DNA from: Alsobacter soli
GTDB lineage: Bacteria > Pseudomonadota > Alphaproteobacteria > Rhizobiales > Beijerinckiaceae
Assembly: GCF_003004785.1 (NCBI RefSeq)
Contig: NZ_PVZS01000006.1
Location: 1-64,000, forward strand
Direction of reading: 5' to 3'
DNA length: 64,000 bases
The notes beneath the pieces are model-generated. The model was not told where the DNA came from. It did no database searches and saw only the letters and a list, made by a program, of their open reading frames with translations. Made by a program: the position numbers and the translations under genes. Shown piece by piece: positions 47,818-57,984 of the stretch; positions within the stretch are counted from its first letter, which is position 1; the number at the start of each line of letters is the position of its first letter.

Positions 47818-48960
47818 ATGAGCCTGCTGGACCGCTACATCTTCCGGATCGCCGGGGTCGCCTTCGTGGCGACAGTGCTGGGCCTGACCGGCGTCATCTG
47901 GGTCACGCAGGCGCTGCGTGAGATCGACCTGGTGACAGGCAAGGGCCAGTCCATCCTCACCTTTCTCACGATCACCAGCCTGTCGCTTCCCGCGCTGGTT
48001 GCGATCATCGCCCCCGTGGCCCTGTTCATCGCGACGGTCTACGCGCTGAACAAGCTCAACGGCGATTCTGAACTGATCGTCATGAGCGCCGCCGGAGCCC
48101 CGCCGGGCCGGATTTTGCGCCCGCTGATGATGCTGACTGTGCTGGTCACCATCCTGGTGAGCTTGATGACGACCTGGGCCATGCCGGCGAGCTTCCGCGC
48201 CCTGCGCGACCTGATCACGAACGTGCGCGCCGACTTCGTGACCAATGTCGTGAAGGAAGGACAATTCACGACGCTGGATATCGGGATCACGTTCCACTAC
48301 CGCGAACGCGCGGGAGACGCGCTGCTCGGCATCTTCATGCAGGACCGGCGCGACAGGCAGAAGCCATCCATCTATATCGCCGAACGTGGCCAGACCGTCG
48401 AGATCGACGGAACGCCCTACCTCGTGCTCGAGAAGGGCAGCATTCAAAGGGAGCAGCCGGGGGCCTCCGATCCTGCCTTCGTGGTCTTCGAGCGCTACGC
48501 CATCGACCTGAGCCAGTTCGGCTCGGACAACGGCGCGTTGGTCTACAAGCCGCGCGAGCGCGACACGATGGCGCTCATCCGCCCGGACGTGAACGAGACC
48601 TACTACAAGATGCCCGGGACCCCCGGCCGTTTCCGCACGGAGTTGCACGACCGGCTTTCGGCCCCGCTTTACTGCCTCGCCATGATGGCCATCGCCTTCG
48701 GCGCGCTTGGGACGCCTCGCACCACCCGCCAGGGCCGGGGCGCGGCCATCGGCATGTCCATCATCGCGGTCGGTCTGCTTCGTATCGCCGGCTTCGCTGT
48801 TTCCAGCCTCGTGGCCCGGGCGTCCTGGGCCGTGGCCCTCGCCTATCTGATCCCGATGCTTGGCTTCCTTGGCGGGCTCGCTTTCGCGATGGGACCCTCC
48901 CTGAGCACGCTGAGACTTCGGACACCCTCGCGCCGGGGCCGGGCCCCGGCTGCAGCCTGA
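47818..48960 (+). CDS. lptF: LPS export permease LptF
   Basis: 380 residues. The typical LptF/G layout is three N-terminal helices, a periplasmic jellyroll (about 150-270), then three C-terminal helices. It begins LLDRYIFRIAGVAFVATVL and has LNKLNGDSELIVMSAAGAPP, the conserved coupling segment to the LptB ATPase. It forms the inner membrane part of the LPS transporter with LptG. The gene begins the cell-envelope cluster running to rsmA. Confidence 0.92.
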   Translation: MSLLDRYIFRIAGVAFVATVLGLTGVIWVTQALREIDLVTGKGQSILTFLTITSLSLPALVAIIAPVALFIATVYALNKLNGDSELIVMSAAGAPPGRILRPLMMLTVLVTILVSLMTTWAMPASFRALRDLITNVRADFVTNVVKEGQFTTLDIGITFHYRERAGDALLGIFMQDRRDRQKPSIYIAERGQTVEIDGTPYLVLEKGSIQREQPGASDPAFVVFERYAIDLSQFGSDNGALVYKPRERDTMALIRPDVNETYYKMPGTPGRFRTELHDRLSAPLYCLAMMAIAFGALGTPRTTRQGRGAAIGMSIIAVGLLRIAGFAVSSLVARASWAVALAYLIPMLGFLGGLAFAMGPSLSTLRLRTPSRRGRAPAAA

Positions 48961-48975
48961 CCGGAGAAAGCCGAC

Positions 48976-50061
48976 ATGCTGATCGGTCCCACTCTCGGCC
49001 GCTACCTGGCCGCTCGATTCGTGCGCGCCATCACGGGCGTTTTCGTCACGGTTTTCGCGCTCATCTACACCTTGGACTTCGTCGAGCTGGTCCGTCGCAC
49101 CAGCGACGTCGCTGACCTCTCCACACCGCTCCTGGCCGAGTTGTCTCTCTTCCGCACGCCCACCGTGGCCGAACAGATCCTGCCCTTCGCAGTGCTGTTC
49201 GGCTCGATGGCGGCCCTGCTGAACCTCTCACGGAAGCTTGAACTCGTGGTGATGCGCTCGGCGGGGGTGTCGGTGTGGCAGTTCCTCGCGACGCCGTTGC
49301 TGGTCGCGGTGGGAATCGGCCTCTTCGCGGCCACTGTCTACAACCCGGTCTCCGCCCGGCTGAAGGAGCGCGCGATTCAGGTCGAGACGGCCAAGCTCGG
49401 CCGCTCCAAGACGGCTGGCGAAAAGGAGCTGTGGATTCGTCAGCGCAGCCTCGACGGCCAGGCGATCATCCGCGCCGAGCGCTCCATGGAGGCCGGAACG
49501 CGGTTGAGTCGCGTCACCGTCTTCGAATTCAACAAGGACGGCTCGTTTCTGGACCGAGTCGAGGCTCGCGAGGCCCTGCTGCGCGACGGATTCTGGGAGC
49601 TCCAGGACGCGCGCCTGACGGGTGTGGGGATGGAGCCACAGAGCTTCGCTTCCTACAATGTCGCCACCGCTTTGACGCCCGATCAGGTGCGCAATTCATT
49701 CTCATCAGCGGATTCTGTTCCTTTCTGGGAACTGCCAGGACTGGTCGAAAAGACTGAAGCCGCGGGCCTGGATGCAACCCGATATCGGCTGCAATTTCAG
49801 TCTCTTCTGGCCCGTCCCTTACTCTTCGTAGCAATGGTTTTCATCGCCGCATCGGTTTCGTTAAGATTTTTCCGGTTTGGTGGCGTGGCGAAAATGGTTC
49901 TTGGTGGCGTGACGGCTGGGTTCGTGCTCTATGTCGTCACCCACTTGGTCGAGGATCTCGGCGCCGCTGGTCTTCTCTCGGCAACGGTCGCGGCATGGTC
50001 GCCGGCGGTTGTCGGGTGTTTGCTCGGAACGCTCGCTCTGTTGTACCAAGAGGACGGGTGA
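48976..50061 (+). CDS. lptG: LPS export permease LptG
   Basis: 361 residues with the same topology as LptF: LGRYLAARFVRAITGVFVTV at the start and the LSRKLELVVMRSAGVSVWQF coupling helix. It follows lptF by 15 bp. The last third has a lower GC run (around 49680-49880) than the rest, but the frame is intact. Together with LptF and LptB it extracts LPS from the inner membrane. Confidence 0.93.
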   Translation: MLIGPTLGRYLAARFVRAITGVFVTVFALIYTLDFVELVRRTSDVADLSTPLLAELSLFRTPTVAEQILPFAVLFGSMAALLNLSRKLELVVMRSAGVSVWQFLATPLLVAVGIGLFAATVYNPVSARLKERAIQVETAKLGRSKTAGEKELWIRQRSLDGQAIIRAERSMEAGTRLSRVTVFEFNKDGSFLDRVEAREALLRDGFWELQDARLTGVGMEPQSFASYNVATALTPDQVRNSFSSADSVPFWELPGLVEKTEAAGLDATRYRLQFQSLLARPLLFVAMVFIAASVSLRFFRFGGVAKMVLGGVTAGFVLYVVTHLVEDLGAAGLLSATVAAWSPAVVGCLLGTLALLYQEDG

Positions 50062-50063
50062 TC

Positions 50064-52664
50064 ATGGGCCGTGCGTTCTTCGGCCGATCTGGTTCGGGCA
50101 TGGTGAAGCGTCGTTACATTGCGGCTCTGGCCGCCGGCATCGCAAGCGTCGGGCCGGTCCTGTGGACCGATGCGCCCGTCGCCCAGACGTTGACCGAGCG
50201 GCTGTCTCAAAAATCGCAGAAGGCCGGTCAATCAAAGGACCGCCTGGCGGTCGAATCGCGCGAACTGGTCTACGACAAGGACAAGAATACCGTTTCAGCT
50301 GTCGGCAACGCCGTCCTCTATTACCAGGGCCGCGTGCTGGAGGCTGATCGAGTCACTTACGATCGCGAGCACAACCGCGTCTACGCCGAAGGCAACGCCA
50401 AGATGACCGAGGCCAATGGCCAGGTCGTCTACGGCTCACGATTCGAACTCACGGACGACTTCAAGGACGGCTTTATCGATTCCCTGCGGATCGATACGAT
50501 CGACAAGACGCACTTCGTCGCCCCCCGAGGCGAGCGCACCGGGGGCGAGACGACCGTCTTCGAGCGGGGCACCTACACGGCCTGCGACGCCTGCAAGGAA
50601 GATCCAACAAAGCCGCCGCTGTGGCAGGTGCGCGCCAAGCGCATCATCCACAAGAATGAAGAGCGCACGGTCTACTACGAGGACGCGACGCTCGAGTTCT
50701 ATGGCGTTCCGATCGCCTATATCCCGTATTTCTCGGCGCCCGACTCCACGGTGAAGCGCAAGAGCGGCTTTCTCGCTCCGCGCTACATCGCTTCGTCGGC
50801 CATCGGATACGGCGTCTCGGTTCCGTATTTCTGGGCTTTGGCGCCCAATTACGATCTGACGCTTACTCCCACTTTCCTCACCCGGCAGGGCGTGCTGGGC
50901 GATGTCGAATGGCGGCACCGGCTGATCAACGGCAGCTACACGGTCCGAGCCTCCGGCATCTTCCAGGCCGACCCGGGCGCATTCCTGGAGCCGCCTTACG
51001 GCGCGGGCAATCGCGACTTCCGCGGCGCCGTCGAGTCGCGCGGGCGCTTCCTGATCAATGACAAATGGGTCTGGGGCTGGGATGTCTCCGGATCCACCGA
51101 CAAGTGGTACTATTCCAACTACAAGTTTCGCGGATACCAGAACGACTCCGCCCTCAGCGCCTTCGGCAATACGATCGGCTTCCGTGAAAGCACTTCGACG
51201 ATCTATTTGACCGGCCAGGGTGAGCGCAGCTGGTTCGACGCCCGCGCCTATTACTTCCGCGGCCTGTCCTATGCAGACTGGCAGAAGGTTCAGCCCGTCG
51301 TGCATCCGGTGGTCGACTATGACCGGAGATTCACGCCTGCGTTCATCGGCGGAGAACTGAGCGTCAACGCGAACTTGACGAGCCTGACCCGGTCCCAGAC
51401 CGACTATCAGAGCCTTGTCCAGGAGAATGGCGTCACCCCCGGACGGTACCTGTTCCCCCTCGCGTACGACCCGCTTTCGCGAACAAATCCGCGCCTCTAC
51501 GACACCTGCGCGCCGGGGTTCTACACACCTGACAAGTGCTACGTGCGCGGCCCCGCAGGCACCTACACGCGCATGACCGCAGACGTCTCGTGGCGCCGCA
51601 CCTTCATCGACCCGTTGGGCCAGACATGGACGCCGTTCCTATCCGCGCGCGGGGACGTGCTGTTCAAGTCGCCCGACCTGTCGCCGCCTTTCAATCAGTA
51701 CCTGCCCAACTTCTTCGACACGAATGATGACGTCGTGTTCCGCGGCATGCCCGCCGTCGGCGTGACGTACCGCTATCCGTTCGTGGCGGACACGAGCTGG
51801 GGCACGCATGTGATCGAGCCGATCGGCCAGATCATCGCGCGGCCGAACGAGACCAACATCGGCAAAATCGTCAACGAGGACGCCCAGAGCCTCGTGTTCG
51901 ACGACACCAACCTGTTCTCGACGACCAAGTTCTCGGGCTATGACCGCATGGAAGGCGGCACGCGCGCCAATATCGGCGCGCAGTACACCTTCACCATGCT
52001 GAACGGCGGCTACATCAGTTCGCTGTTCGGACAGTCGTACCAGATTGCGGGCCTCAACTCCTATGCAAACCCGGACCTCACCCGCACTGGGCTGAATTCG
52101 GGGCTGGACACCGCCCGCTCCGATTACGTTTCGCGGATCCAGATCGCTCCCACCAGCAACATCGTGCTCACGGCCCGCTCGCGATTCAACGAGGAAGACT
52201 TCGCGCTCAAGCGAGTCGAAATGCAGGCCCAGTCGACCTTCGGCGACCTGACCACCAGCATCATCTACGCCCGGTATGCGCCGCAGCCGGAGTTGGGCAT
52301 CTACACGAAGCGCGAGGGCGTCTCGACTTCGGTGCGGTACAACATCACGCCGAACTGGTACGTGACCGGAAGCGTCCTCCTCGACCTTAGCCGGCATGCA
52401 GCCGAGCGCTTCTACCAGATCCAGGGTTATCAGGCGTCGAACCCGGTGGGCGTGGGCGCCATTTCGCTGGGGGCGGGCTACCACGACGAGTGCACGACCT
52501 TCTCGGTCGTCTACCAGAACTCGGCAAAGGGCAGCCTTGCCGAAGGGACCAAGGAGCGCGTTCAGACGGTTCTGCTCCGTCTCGAGCTGCGCACCCTGGG
52601 TGGGGCAAGCTACTCGTACAACCAGAGCACGATCCAGACGTCAGACGGCATCACTCATTATTGA
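50064..52664 (+). CDS. lptD: LPS-assembly outer membrane protein LptD
   Basis: 866 residues from ATG 50064, 2 bp after lptG; a second ATG at 50100 is possible. The N-terminal signal (YIAALAAGIASVGPVLWTDA) precedes the OstA-type jellyroll (ELVYDKDKNTVSAVGNAVLY, DREHNRVYAEGNAKMTEANG), and the C-terminal two thirds is the beta-barrel with alternating aromatic strands, ending in the aromatic-containing YSYNQSTIQTSDGITHY. It inserts LPS into the outer leaflet. Confidence 0.93.
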   Translation: MGRAFFGRSGSGMVKRRYIAALAAGIASVGPVLWTDAPVAQTLTERLSQKSQKAGQSKDRLAVESRELVYDKDKNTVSAVGNAVLYYQGRVLEADRVTYDREHNRVYAEGNAKMTEANGQVVYGSRFELTDDFKDGFIDSLRIDTIDKTHFVAPRGERTGGETTVFERGTYTACDACKEDPTKPPLWQVRAKRIIHKNEERTVYYEDATLEFYGVPIAYIPYFSAPDSTVKRKSGFLAPRYIASSAIGYGVSVPYFWALAPNYDLTLTPTFLTRQGVLGDVEWRHRLINGSYTVRASGIFQADPGAFLEPPYGAGNRDFRGAVESRGRFLINDKWVWGWDVSGSTDKWYYSNYKFRGYQNDSALSAFGNTIGFRESTSTIYLTGQGERSWFDARAYYFRGLSYADWQKVQPVVHPVVDYDRRFTPAFIGGELSVNANLTSLTRSQTDYQSLVQENGVTPGRYLFPLAYDPLSRTNPRLYDTCAPGFYTPDKCYVRGPAGTYTRMTADVSWRRTFIDPLGQTWTPFLSARGDVLFKSPDLSPPFNQYLPNFFDTNDDVVFRGMPAVGVTYRYPFVADTSWGTHVIEPIGQIIARPNETNIGKIVNEDAQSLVFDDTNLFSTTKFSGYDRMEGGTRANIGAQYTFTMLNGGYISSLFGQSYQIAGLNSYANPDLTRTGLNSGLDTARSDYVSRIQIAPTSNIVLTARSRFNEEDFALKRVEMQAQSTFGDLTTSIIYARYAPQPELGIYTKREGVSTSVRYNITPNWYVTGSVLLDLSRHAAERFYQIQGYQASNPVGVGAISLGAGYHDECTTFSVVYQNSAKGSLAEGTKERVQTVLLRLELRTLGGASYSYNQSTIQTSDGITHY

Positions 52665-52691
52665 GACCGTCCGACGAGAAGGCCTGACTGC

Positions 52692-53702
52692 ATGACCCGG
52701 CCTTTGGTCCTGACACTGGGAGAGCCGGCCGGAATCGGACCTGAGCTCACTCTCAAGGCGTGGCTCGGCCGTGAAGCCTCGGGCTTGCCGCCGTTTGCGG
52801 TCGCGGCGGGTCGCGAGCAACTGGAGAAAGTGGCGCGGAAGCTGGGTTTGGCCGTACCGTTCTCCAAGGTGGAGCCCGAAGACGCTCAGGCCGCCTTTGC
52901 GACGAGCCTGCCCGTTCTGGCCGGCAGTCCCGAAATCGATGTCGAGCCGGGAAAGCCATCGCCCGCGACGGCGAGCGTCACCATCGGGTCCATCGACCGG
53001 GCCGTGGAACTGGTACGCCAGGGGCGAGCGTCAGCCGTCGTCACCAACCCCATCGCGAAGTCCGTTCTCTACCAGGCGGGTTTCCGCCACCCAGGCCACA
53101 CCGAATACCTCGCCGCCCTCTCGGCGCGTTTCTGGGGCGGGGCCGAGCCGCGAGCCGTCATGATGCTGTGGTCGGAGACGCTGGCCGTGGTCCCGGTCAC
53201 GATTCACGTCCCGCTGCGGTCCGTGCCGGAACTGCTGACGACCGAACTCATCGTGGACACGGCCCGAATCACTGACCGGGACATGCGCGAGCGTTTCGGG
53301 CTGGCGAAGCCTCGGCTCGCCCTTTCGGGCCTCAACCCGCATGCGGGCGAAGGCGGCGCGCTTGGGACCGAGGACGACGCGGTGGTCCGCCCGGCTGTCG
53401 AAATCCTGCAGGCCGAGGGCGTCGACGCCGTCGGGCCGCTTCCGGCGGACACGATGTTCCACGCCCGGGCGCGAGCGAACTACGACGTGGCCCTGTGCAT
53501 GTACCACGACCAGGCGCTGATCCCCATCAAGGCGCTGGCCTTCGACGAGGGCGTGAACGTCACTTTGGGTTTGCCGTTCATCCGCACCTCGCCGGATCAC
53601 GGAACAGCCTTCGACATCGCCGGCCAGGGCGTGGCTCGTCCGGACAGCCTGATCGCCGCCCTGAAACTTGCCGGCCGCTTGACGGAAACCACCGAGTCTT
53701 GA
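52692..53702 (+). CDS. pdxA: 4-hydroxythreonine-4-phosphate dehydrogenase
   Basis: 336 residues. It oxidises 4-phosphohydroxythreonine in pyridoxal phosphate synthesis. Typical blocks are [18 protein letters not shown] at the N-terminus, [44 protein letters not shown] and [20 protein letters not shown] with the metal-binding His residues. It follows lptD by 27 bp; the surA gene expected between them is absent. Confidence 0.95.
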   Translation: MTRPLVLTLGEPAGIGPELTLKAWLGREASGLPPFAVAAGREQLEKVARKLGLAVPFSKVEPEDAQAAFATSLPVLAGSPEIDVEPGKPSPATASVTIGSIDRAVELVRQGRASAVVTNPIAKSVLYQAGFRHPGHTEYLAALSARFWGGAEPRAVMMLWSETLAVVPVTIHVPLRSVPELLTTELIVDTARITDRDMRERFGLAKPRLALSGLNPHAGEGGALGTEDDAVVRPAVEILQAEGVDAVGPLPADTMFHARARANYDVALCMYHDQALIPIKALAFDEGVNVTLGLPFIRTSPDHGTAFDIAGQGVARPDSLIAALKLAGRLTETTES

Positions 53703-54586
53703 GCGCCATCGACGACCTGCCGCCCCTGCGCGACGTGATCCGCGAGCACGACCTCGCAGCCAAGAAGTCGCTGGGCCAGAACTTCCTCCTGGACCTCAAT
53801 CTCACGTCCAAGATCGCGCGCGCCTCCGGCCCGCTCGAAGGCGTCACCGTGTTCGAGGTTGGCCCGGGCCCCGGCGGCCTCACGCGCGCCCTGCTGGCCT
53901 GCGGCGCCGCCAAGGTGGTGGCCGTCGAGCGCGATGAGCGCTGCCTGCCAGCCTTGGCCGCGATCGCAGCCCGCTACCCCGGGCGGCTCACGGTCATCCC
54001 GGGCGACGCCCTCGAGACCAACTGGAACGCTCTGGCGGCTGAACATCGGGCAGCGCCGGATTCTCCCGTCCGAGTCGTCGCCAACCTCCCCTACAACATC
54101 GGCACGCTGCTCCTGACCCACTGGGTGGAAGCCGAGCCCTGGCCCCCCTTCTATGAGAGCCTGACGCTGATGTTCCAGCGCGAGGTCGCGGAACGGATCG
54201 TGGCGACCACGGACAACCGCATCGACTACGGCCGCCTGGGCGTGCTCTGCGGCTGGCGCACAAAGGCGCGCATCCTCTTCGATGTGCCACCCTCGGCCTT
54301 TACGCCGCCGCCCAAGGTGACATCCTCCGTGGTCCAGCTGGTTCCTCGGCCCGACCCCCTGCCCTGCTCGAGGCAAGATCTCTCGGCCGTCACCGCCGCG
54401 GCCTTCGGCCAGCGCCGCAAGATGCTGCGGCAAAGCCTGAAGCCGCTGGCGTCGGACCCTGCCCCCCTTCTGGAGGCGGCAGGCCTCGATCCCACCGCGC
54501 GCGCGGAAACAGTGCCAATCGAGGGCTTCGTCGCCCTGGCTCGCGCCTTCCGCCGGCGACGTGAGGAGATCCGGTCAAACACTTAG
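53699..54586 (+). CDS. rsmA: 16S rRNA dimethyladenosine transferase
   Basis: 295 residues from a TTG start (53699) that overlaps the pdxA stop (TTGA). Dimethylates two adenines in helix 45 of 16S rRNA. Motifs are [36 protein letters not shown] (SAM motif I), [18 protein letters not shown] (NLPY) and the C-terminal [15 protein letters not shown]. The TTG start is supported by overlap with pdxA and by homologue length. Confidence 0.94.
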   Translation: MSAIDDLPPLRDVIREHDLAAKKSLGQNFLLDLNLTSKIARASGPLEGVTVFEVGPGPGGLTRALLACGAAKVVAVERDERCLPALAAIAARYPGRLTVIPGDALETNWNALAAEHRAAPDSPVRVVANLPYNIGTLLLTHWVEAEPWPPFYESLTLMFQREVAERIVATTDNRIDYGRLGVLCGWRTKARILFDVPPSAFTPPPKVTSSVVQLVPRPDPLPCSRQDLSAVTAAAFGQRRKMLRQSLKPLASDPAPLLEAAGLDPTARAETVPIEGFVALARAFRRRREEIRSNT

Positions 54587-54727
54587 GGTTGCAGTTTTTG
54601 CAGATGCGCAACTTGCGAGTCGCTGCTCTCCGAGATCGCGATGCTGAGCGAGCGGGTCGCGAAGTTCTGGACCCGCCAATCCTCGGGACGGCGGCTCTGG
54701 CGACCCTTGCGCGACGGCATGGGGGGC

Positions 54728-54751
54728 GAGCGGCCTGATTTCAGGCCGCTC
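54728..54751. terminator. Hairpin between convergent rsmA and gmk
   Basis: GAGCGGCCTG-ATTT-CAGGCCGCTC is a perfect 10-bp stem with a 4-nt loop in the gap between the two convergent genes. No T-run follows on either strand, so it could act as a bidirectional stop or RNA end protector. Confidence 0.6.
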
Positions 54752-54779
54752 CACGTCCGCCTTCGCGCACGCCCGTGCC

Positions 54780-55445
54780 TCAGAGCTCGTTCAGCAGGCC
54801 CTGCACGAAGTCAGGCAAGCCGGTCTGCCGCTCCCGCCGCAAGCGCTCGGCGACCAGGATCGCCCGCAGCCGGCTGAACGTGCGGTCCAGGTCGTCGTTG
54901 ACCAGCACGTAGTCGTAATCCCGCCAGCGGTCGATCTCGATCTTGGCGGCGCCCAGCCTGCGCGCGATCACCTCGGCGCTGTCCTCGGCGCGCCGCTCCA
55001 GGCGGTGCTTCAACTCCGGAATCGAGGGCGGCAGAATGAAGATGCTGACGACGTCACCGGCCGCCTTCTCCCGGACCTGCATCGCGCCCTGGTAGTCGAT
55101 ATCGAACAGGATGTCCTGGCCGGCGCCCAGGGCCTTGTCGATCTCGCGGCGCGGCGATCCGTAGTAGTTGCCGTGGACCTCCGCCCACTCCAGCAGGTCG
55201 CCCCGGTCGCGCATCTCCATGAACTCGTCGATGGTGATGAAGCGGTAGTGGACGCCATGCACCTCGCTCGGCCGCCGGGGCCGTGTCGTCACGGACACCG
55301 AAAGCGTGAGGCTCGGCTCCTGCTCGCGCAGCAGGCGGGTCAGCGTGGTCTTGCCCGCGCCGGACGGCGAGGACAGCACCAGCAGCAGCCCGCGGCGGGC
55401 CACCGTGTCGTTGGCGAGCTGCGCGGTCATGGTCTCATTCGACAT
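54780..55445 (-). CDS. gmk: Guanylate kinase
   Basis: 221 residues. It phosphorylates GMP to GDP using ATP. The P-loop [17 protein letters not shown] and the GMP-binding segment [24 protein letters not shown] and DYQGAMQV are clear. It overlaps the yicC stop by 11 bp (an internal ATG at 55430 is a second choice). The yicC-gmk pair is a common bacterial order. Confidence 0.95.
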   Translation of the reverse strand: MSNETMTAQLANDTVARRGLLLVLSSPSGAGKTTLTRLLREQEPSLTLSVSVTTRPRRPSEVHGVHYRFITIDEFMEMRDRGDLLEWAEVHGNYYGSPRREIDKALGAGQDILFDIDYQGAMQVREKAAGDVVSIFILPPSIPELKHRLERRAEDSAEVIARRLGAAKIEIDRWRDYDYVLVNDDLDRTFSRLRAILVAERLRRERQTGLPDFVQGLLNEL

Positions 55446-56322
55446 TCTGCACCTGCTCGCGAAACTGCTCCACCTCGGTCTTCAGGTCGAGCCCGATCAC
55501 CGTCAACGCCACGTCGTTGGCCTTGGCGCACAAGGTGTTCGCCTCGCGGGAGAATTCCTGGGCCAGGAAGTCGAGCCGCCGCCCGACCGGGCCGCCCTTG
55601 GCGATGAGTTCGCGTGCGGCGCCCACATGGGCCCGCAAGCGGTCGATCTCCTCGCGGATGTCGGCCTTGGCGGCGAGCAGCACAGCCTCCTGGTGAAGCC
55701 GGTTGGGGTCGAGCGCCTTTGAGGCGTCCACCAGGGCCGCGACTTGCTCGGCCAGCCGGGCCTTGATTGCTTCGGGCTTGCGGGCCGGGCAAGCGTCGGC
55801 GGCGTCGGCCAGCGTGGCGATCGCGTCGATGCGCTTGCCAAGCAAGTCCGCCAGCGCGCGCCCTTCCTGCCGGCGCGTCGCGACCAGCGCGACGAGCGCG
55901 CGATCGAGCGCGGCCAGCATGTCTGCGGCGCAGGACGCGGCCACATCCGGCTCGTCCTCGGGCTCCACGACATCGACGACGCCGCGAACACCCAGGAGCG
56001 CCCCGACCGATGGGGCGCGCAGGCCCAGTCGTCCGTCGTACGGCGCCAGCGCCTCGACAAGGGAATCCAGAAGCGCCGTGTTCACCCTCGCGACCGGGGC
56101 GACCGACTCGCGGGAGGCCGCCAGGGATGCGAAACAGGTGCCGCGCTGGATGGCTTTCCCGATCCGGCCTCTGGCCTCCTCGCCGATCGCCTCGAGTCCC
56201 GGCGGCGTCTTCAGCCGGATATCGAGCCCCTTGGCGTTGACCGTCTTCAACTCCCAGACGAACTGCCAAGGGCCGGACTGCCCGACCTCGCGGGCGAACC
56301 CGGTCATGCTTGCAAGCGCCAT
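55435..56322 (-). CDS. yicC: YicC-family endoribonuclease
   Basis: 295 residues from ATG 56322. It starts [20 protein letters not shown], the family start, and ends with the DUF1732 segment: [40 protein letters not shown]. The E. coli homologue acts as an endoribonuclease on small RNAs; the activity here is inferred from family. It follows mltG by 91 bp on the same strand. Confidence 0.92.
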   Translation of the reverse strand: MALASMTGFAREVGQSGPWQFVWELKTVNAKGLDIRLKTPPGLEAIGEEARGRIGKAIQRGTCFASLAASRESVAPVARVNTALLDSLVEALAPYDGRLGLRAPSVGALLGVRGVVDVVEPEDEPDVAASCAADMLAALDRALVALVATRRQEGRALADLLGKRIDAIATLADAADACPARKPEAIKARLAEQVAALVDASKALDPNRLHQEAVLLAAKADIREEIDRLRAHVGAARELIAKGGPVGRRLDFLAQEFSREANTLCAKANDVALTVIGLDLKTEVEQFREQVQNVE

Positions 56323-56413
56323 CACGTGTTCCGTGCGGAGATTTGTGGTGCGCGCTCTTTAGGCCGCCGCGGGCCCAGCGGCAAGCGGCGACGCCCCAAG
56401 GACTGCTGCGAGC

Positions 56414-57826
56414 CTACGGCTTCAGCTGCGGCACCTTCTGCGGCGAGTTCAGGTCGAAGGTCTTGTTGTTCAGCGGATCCTTCGGCGTACCCGCGACGGC
56501 GTCCAGATTGCCTCGCGGACCCATGGGGGCCAGAGCCGTGGCCCCCGACGGCGCGGACGAAGCGGTGGCGGGCGATGCCGCCGCGGCGCCCTGCCTGCCG
56601 TTCGGCTTGGCTCCGGGCTTCGCGGGCGCGCCGGACGGCGCGGCCGGCTCCCCGCCAGGGGCAGCCGGCGCCTCCTTGGCCGCGGGCGGCGCCACGTCAA
56701 CGTCGCGACGGTCCGCCTCGAGCTGCCGCCAGCGGGCGACGTTCTTGTTGTGCTGGTCGAGCGTCTCGGCGAACACGTGGCCGCCCGTGCCGTCAGCCAC
56801 GAAGTAGAGCTCCCTCGTGCGGGACGGATTGGCCACGGCCTCCATGGCCGCCCGGCCTGGGTTGGCGATGGGGCCTGGCGGCAGGCCCTGGATCACATAG
56901 GTATTGTAGGGCGTCGGTTGCTCGATGTCGGCGCGGGAAATGCTGCGGCCCAGCGTGCCCTTACCCTGCACGAGGCCGTACACGATGGTCGGATCGGACT
57001 GCAGCCGCATGTTGCGCGCGAGGCGGTTCAGGAACACCGCCGCCACCCGCGTCCGCTCATCGGCGCGCCCCGTTTCCTTCTCCACGATGGAAGCCAGGGT
57101 CACGAGGTCCGCTGGCGACTTGAGGGCCAAATCGCCGCTGCGCCGGCTCCACACCTCGCGGAGCACGCGCGCCTGCTCCTGCTGCATGCGCTCGATGAGC
57201 TGCTGCCGCGTCATGCCGCGGGCGAACTTGTAGGTGTCGGGCAGCAGGCTGCCTTCCTTCGGGGTCGGTCCGGGCTCGCCCAAGAGCACGTCGTTTTCAC
57301 CGAGGCGGTCGACGATCTGCTGCGAGGTCAGGCCCTCGGGAATCGTGACCGAGTGCAGCACGGACTTGCCCTCGACGAGGGTGTCCATCACGTCGCCTAG
57401 GCTGGCGTGCTGCCGGAACATGTACTCGCCAGCCTTCAGCTGCGAGGCCTTCCGGAGCAGATGCAGGCCGGCCAGAAACAGCGTCGGATGGTCGATGACC
57501 CCTTCCTTGGCCAATTGGTCGGCGACATCGCCTGAGCTGCCCTTCACGACCACGATCTTGTCGGAGGCGAGCGGGCCAGGAGCATAGAACTGGGTCTTGC
57601 CCAGGAACAGGCCGGCTCCCGCCAGGATCGCCAGCACCATGATCAACGACAGCAGCCCGCTGAGCATGTTCACCACCGGCCTGCGGCGGCGCTCGATCAC
57701 CGGCGGCGGAGGCGGCGGAGCGACCGGCTGGATCGCCTCGGTCGGGCTCTTGGGCACGAATCGGCCGGGACGCTTGAAGTCGCCATTCGGCTCGTTGGGC
57801 GTGAAAGGCTCGGTCGGTTCGGCCAT
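56414..57826 (-). CDS. mltG: Endolytic transglycosylase MltG
   Basis: 470 residues. A cytoplasmic head (about 1-50, Pro-rich), one membrane helix (LLSLIMVLAILAGAGLFLG) and the YceG domain with EGLTSQQIVDRLGENDVLLG, ASIVEKETGRADERTRVAAV (catalytic Glu) and TPYNTYVIQGLPPGPIANPG. It cleaves glycan strands in the periplasm during elongation. After the domain there is a C-terminal tail of about 100 residues, rich in Ala/Pro (about 370-470), not part of the fold. Confidence 0.93.
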   Translation of the reverse strand: MAEPTEPFTPNEPNGDFKRPGRFVPKSPTEAIQPVAPPPPPPVIERRRRPVVNMLSGLLSLIMVLAILAGAGLFLGKTQFYAPGPLASDKIVVVKGSSGDVADQLAKEGVIDHPTLFLAGLHLLRKASQLKAGEYMFRQHASLGDVMDTLVEGKSVLHSVTIPEGLTSQQIVDRLGENDVLLGEPGPTPKEGSLLPDTYKFARGMTRQQLIERMQQEQARVLREVWSRRSGDLALKSPADLVTLASIVEKETGRADERTRVAAVFLNRLARNMRLQSDPTIVYGLVQGKGTLGRSISRADIEQPTPYNTYVIQGLPPGPIANPGRAAMEAVANPSRTRELYFVADGTGGHVFAETLDQHNKNVARWRQLEADRRDVDVAPPAAKEAPAAPGGEPAAPSGAPAKPGAKPNGRQGAAAASPATASSAPSGATALAPMGPRGNLDAVAGTPKDPLNNKTFDLNSPQKVPQLKP

Positions 57827-57984
57827 GGATCCGTTTTCTGGATGGGTGGACGCGGCGGCTCACGCAACGGGCGGCCAATGCCGCACGGAGGCTCGGACCT
57901 TAGCGCCGAATGTGGCGAAAGGGCGGGCCTGGCGCAAGCTTGACGGATATCGATTGATGTGGAACGCGCTGGACGCCCGACGCG

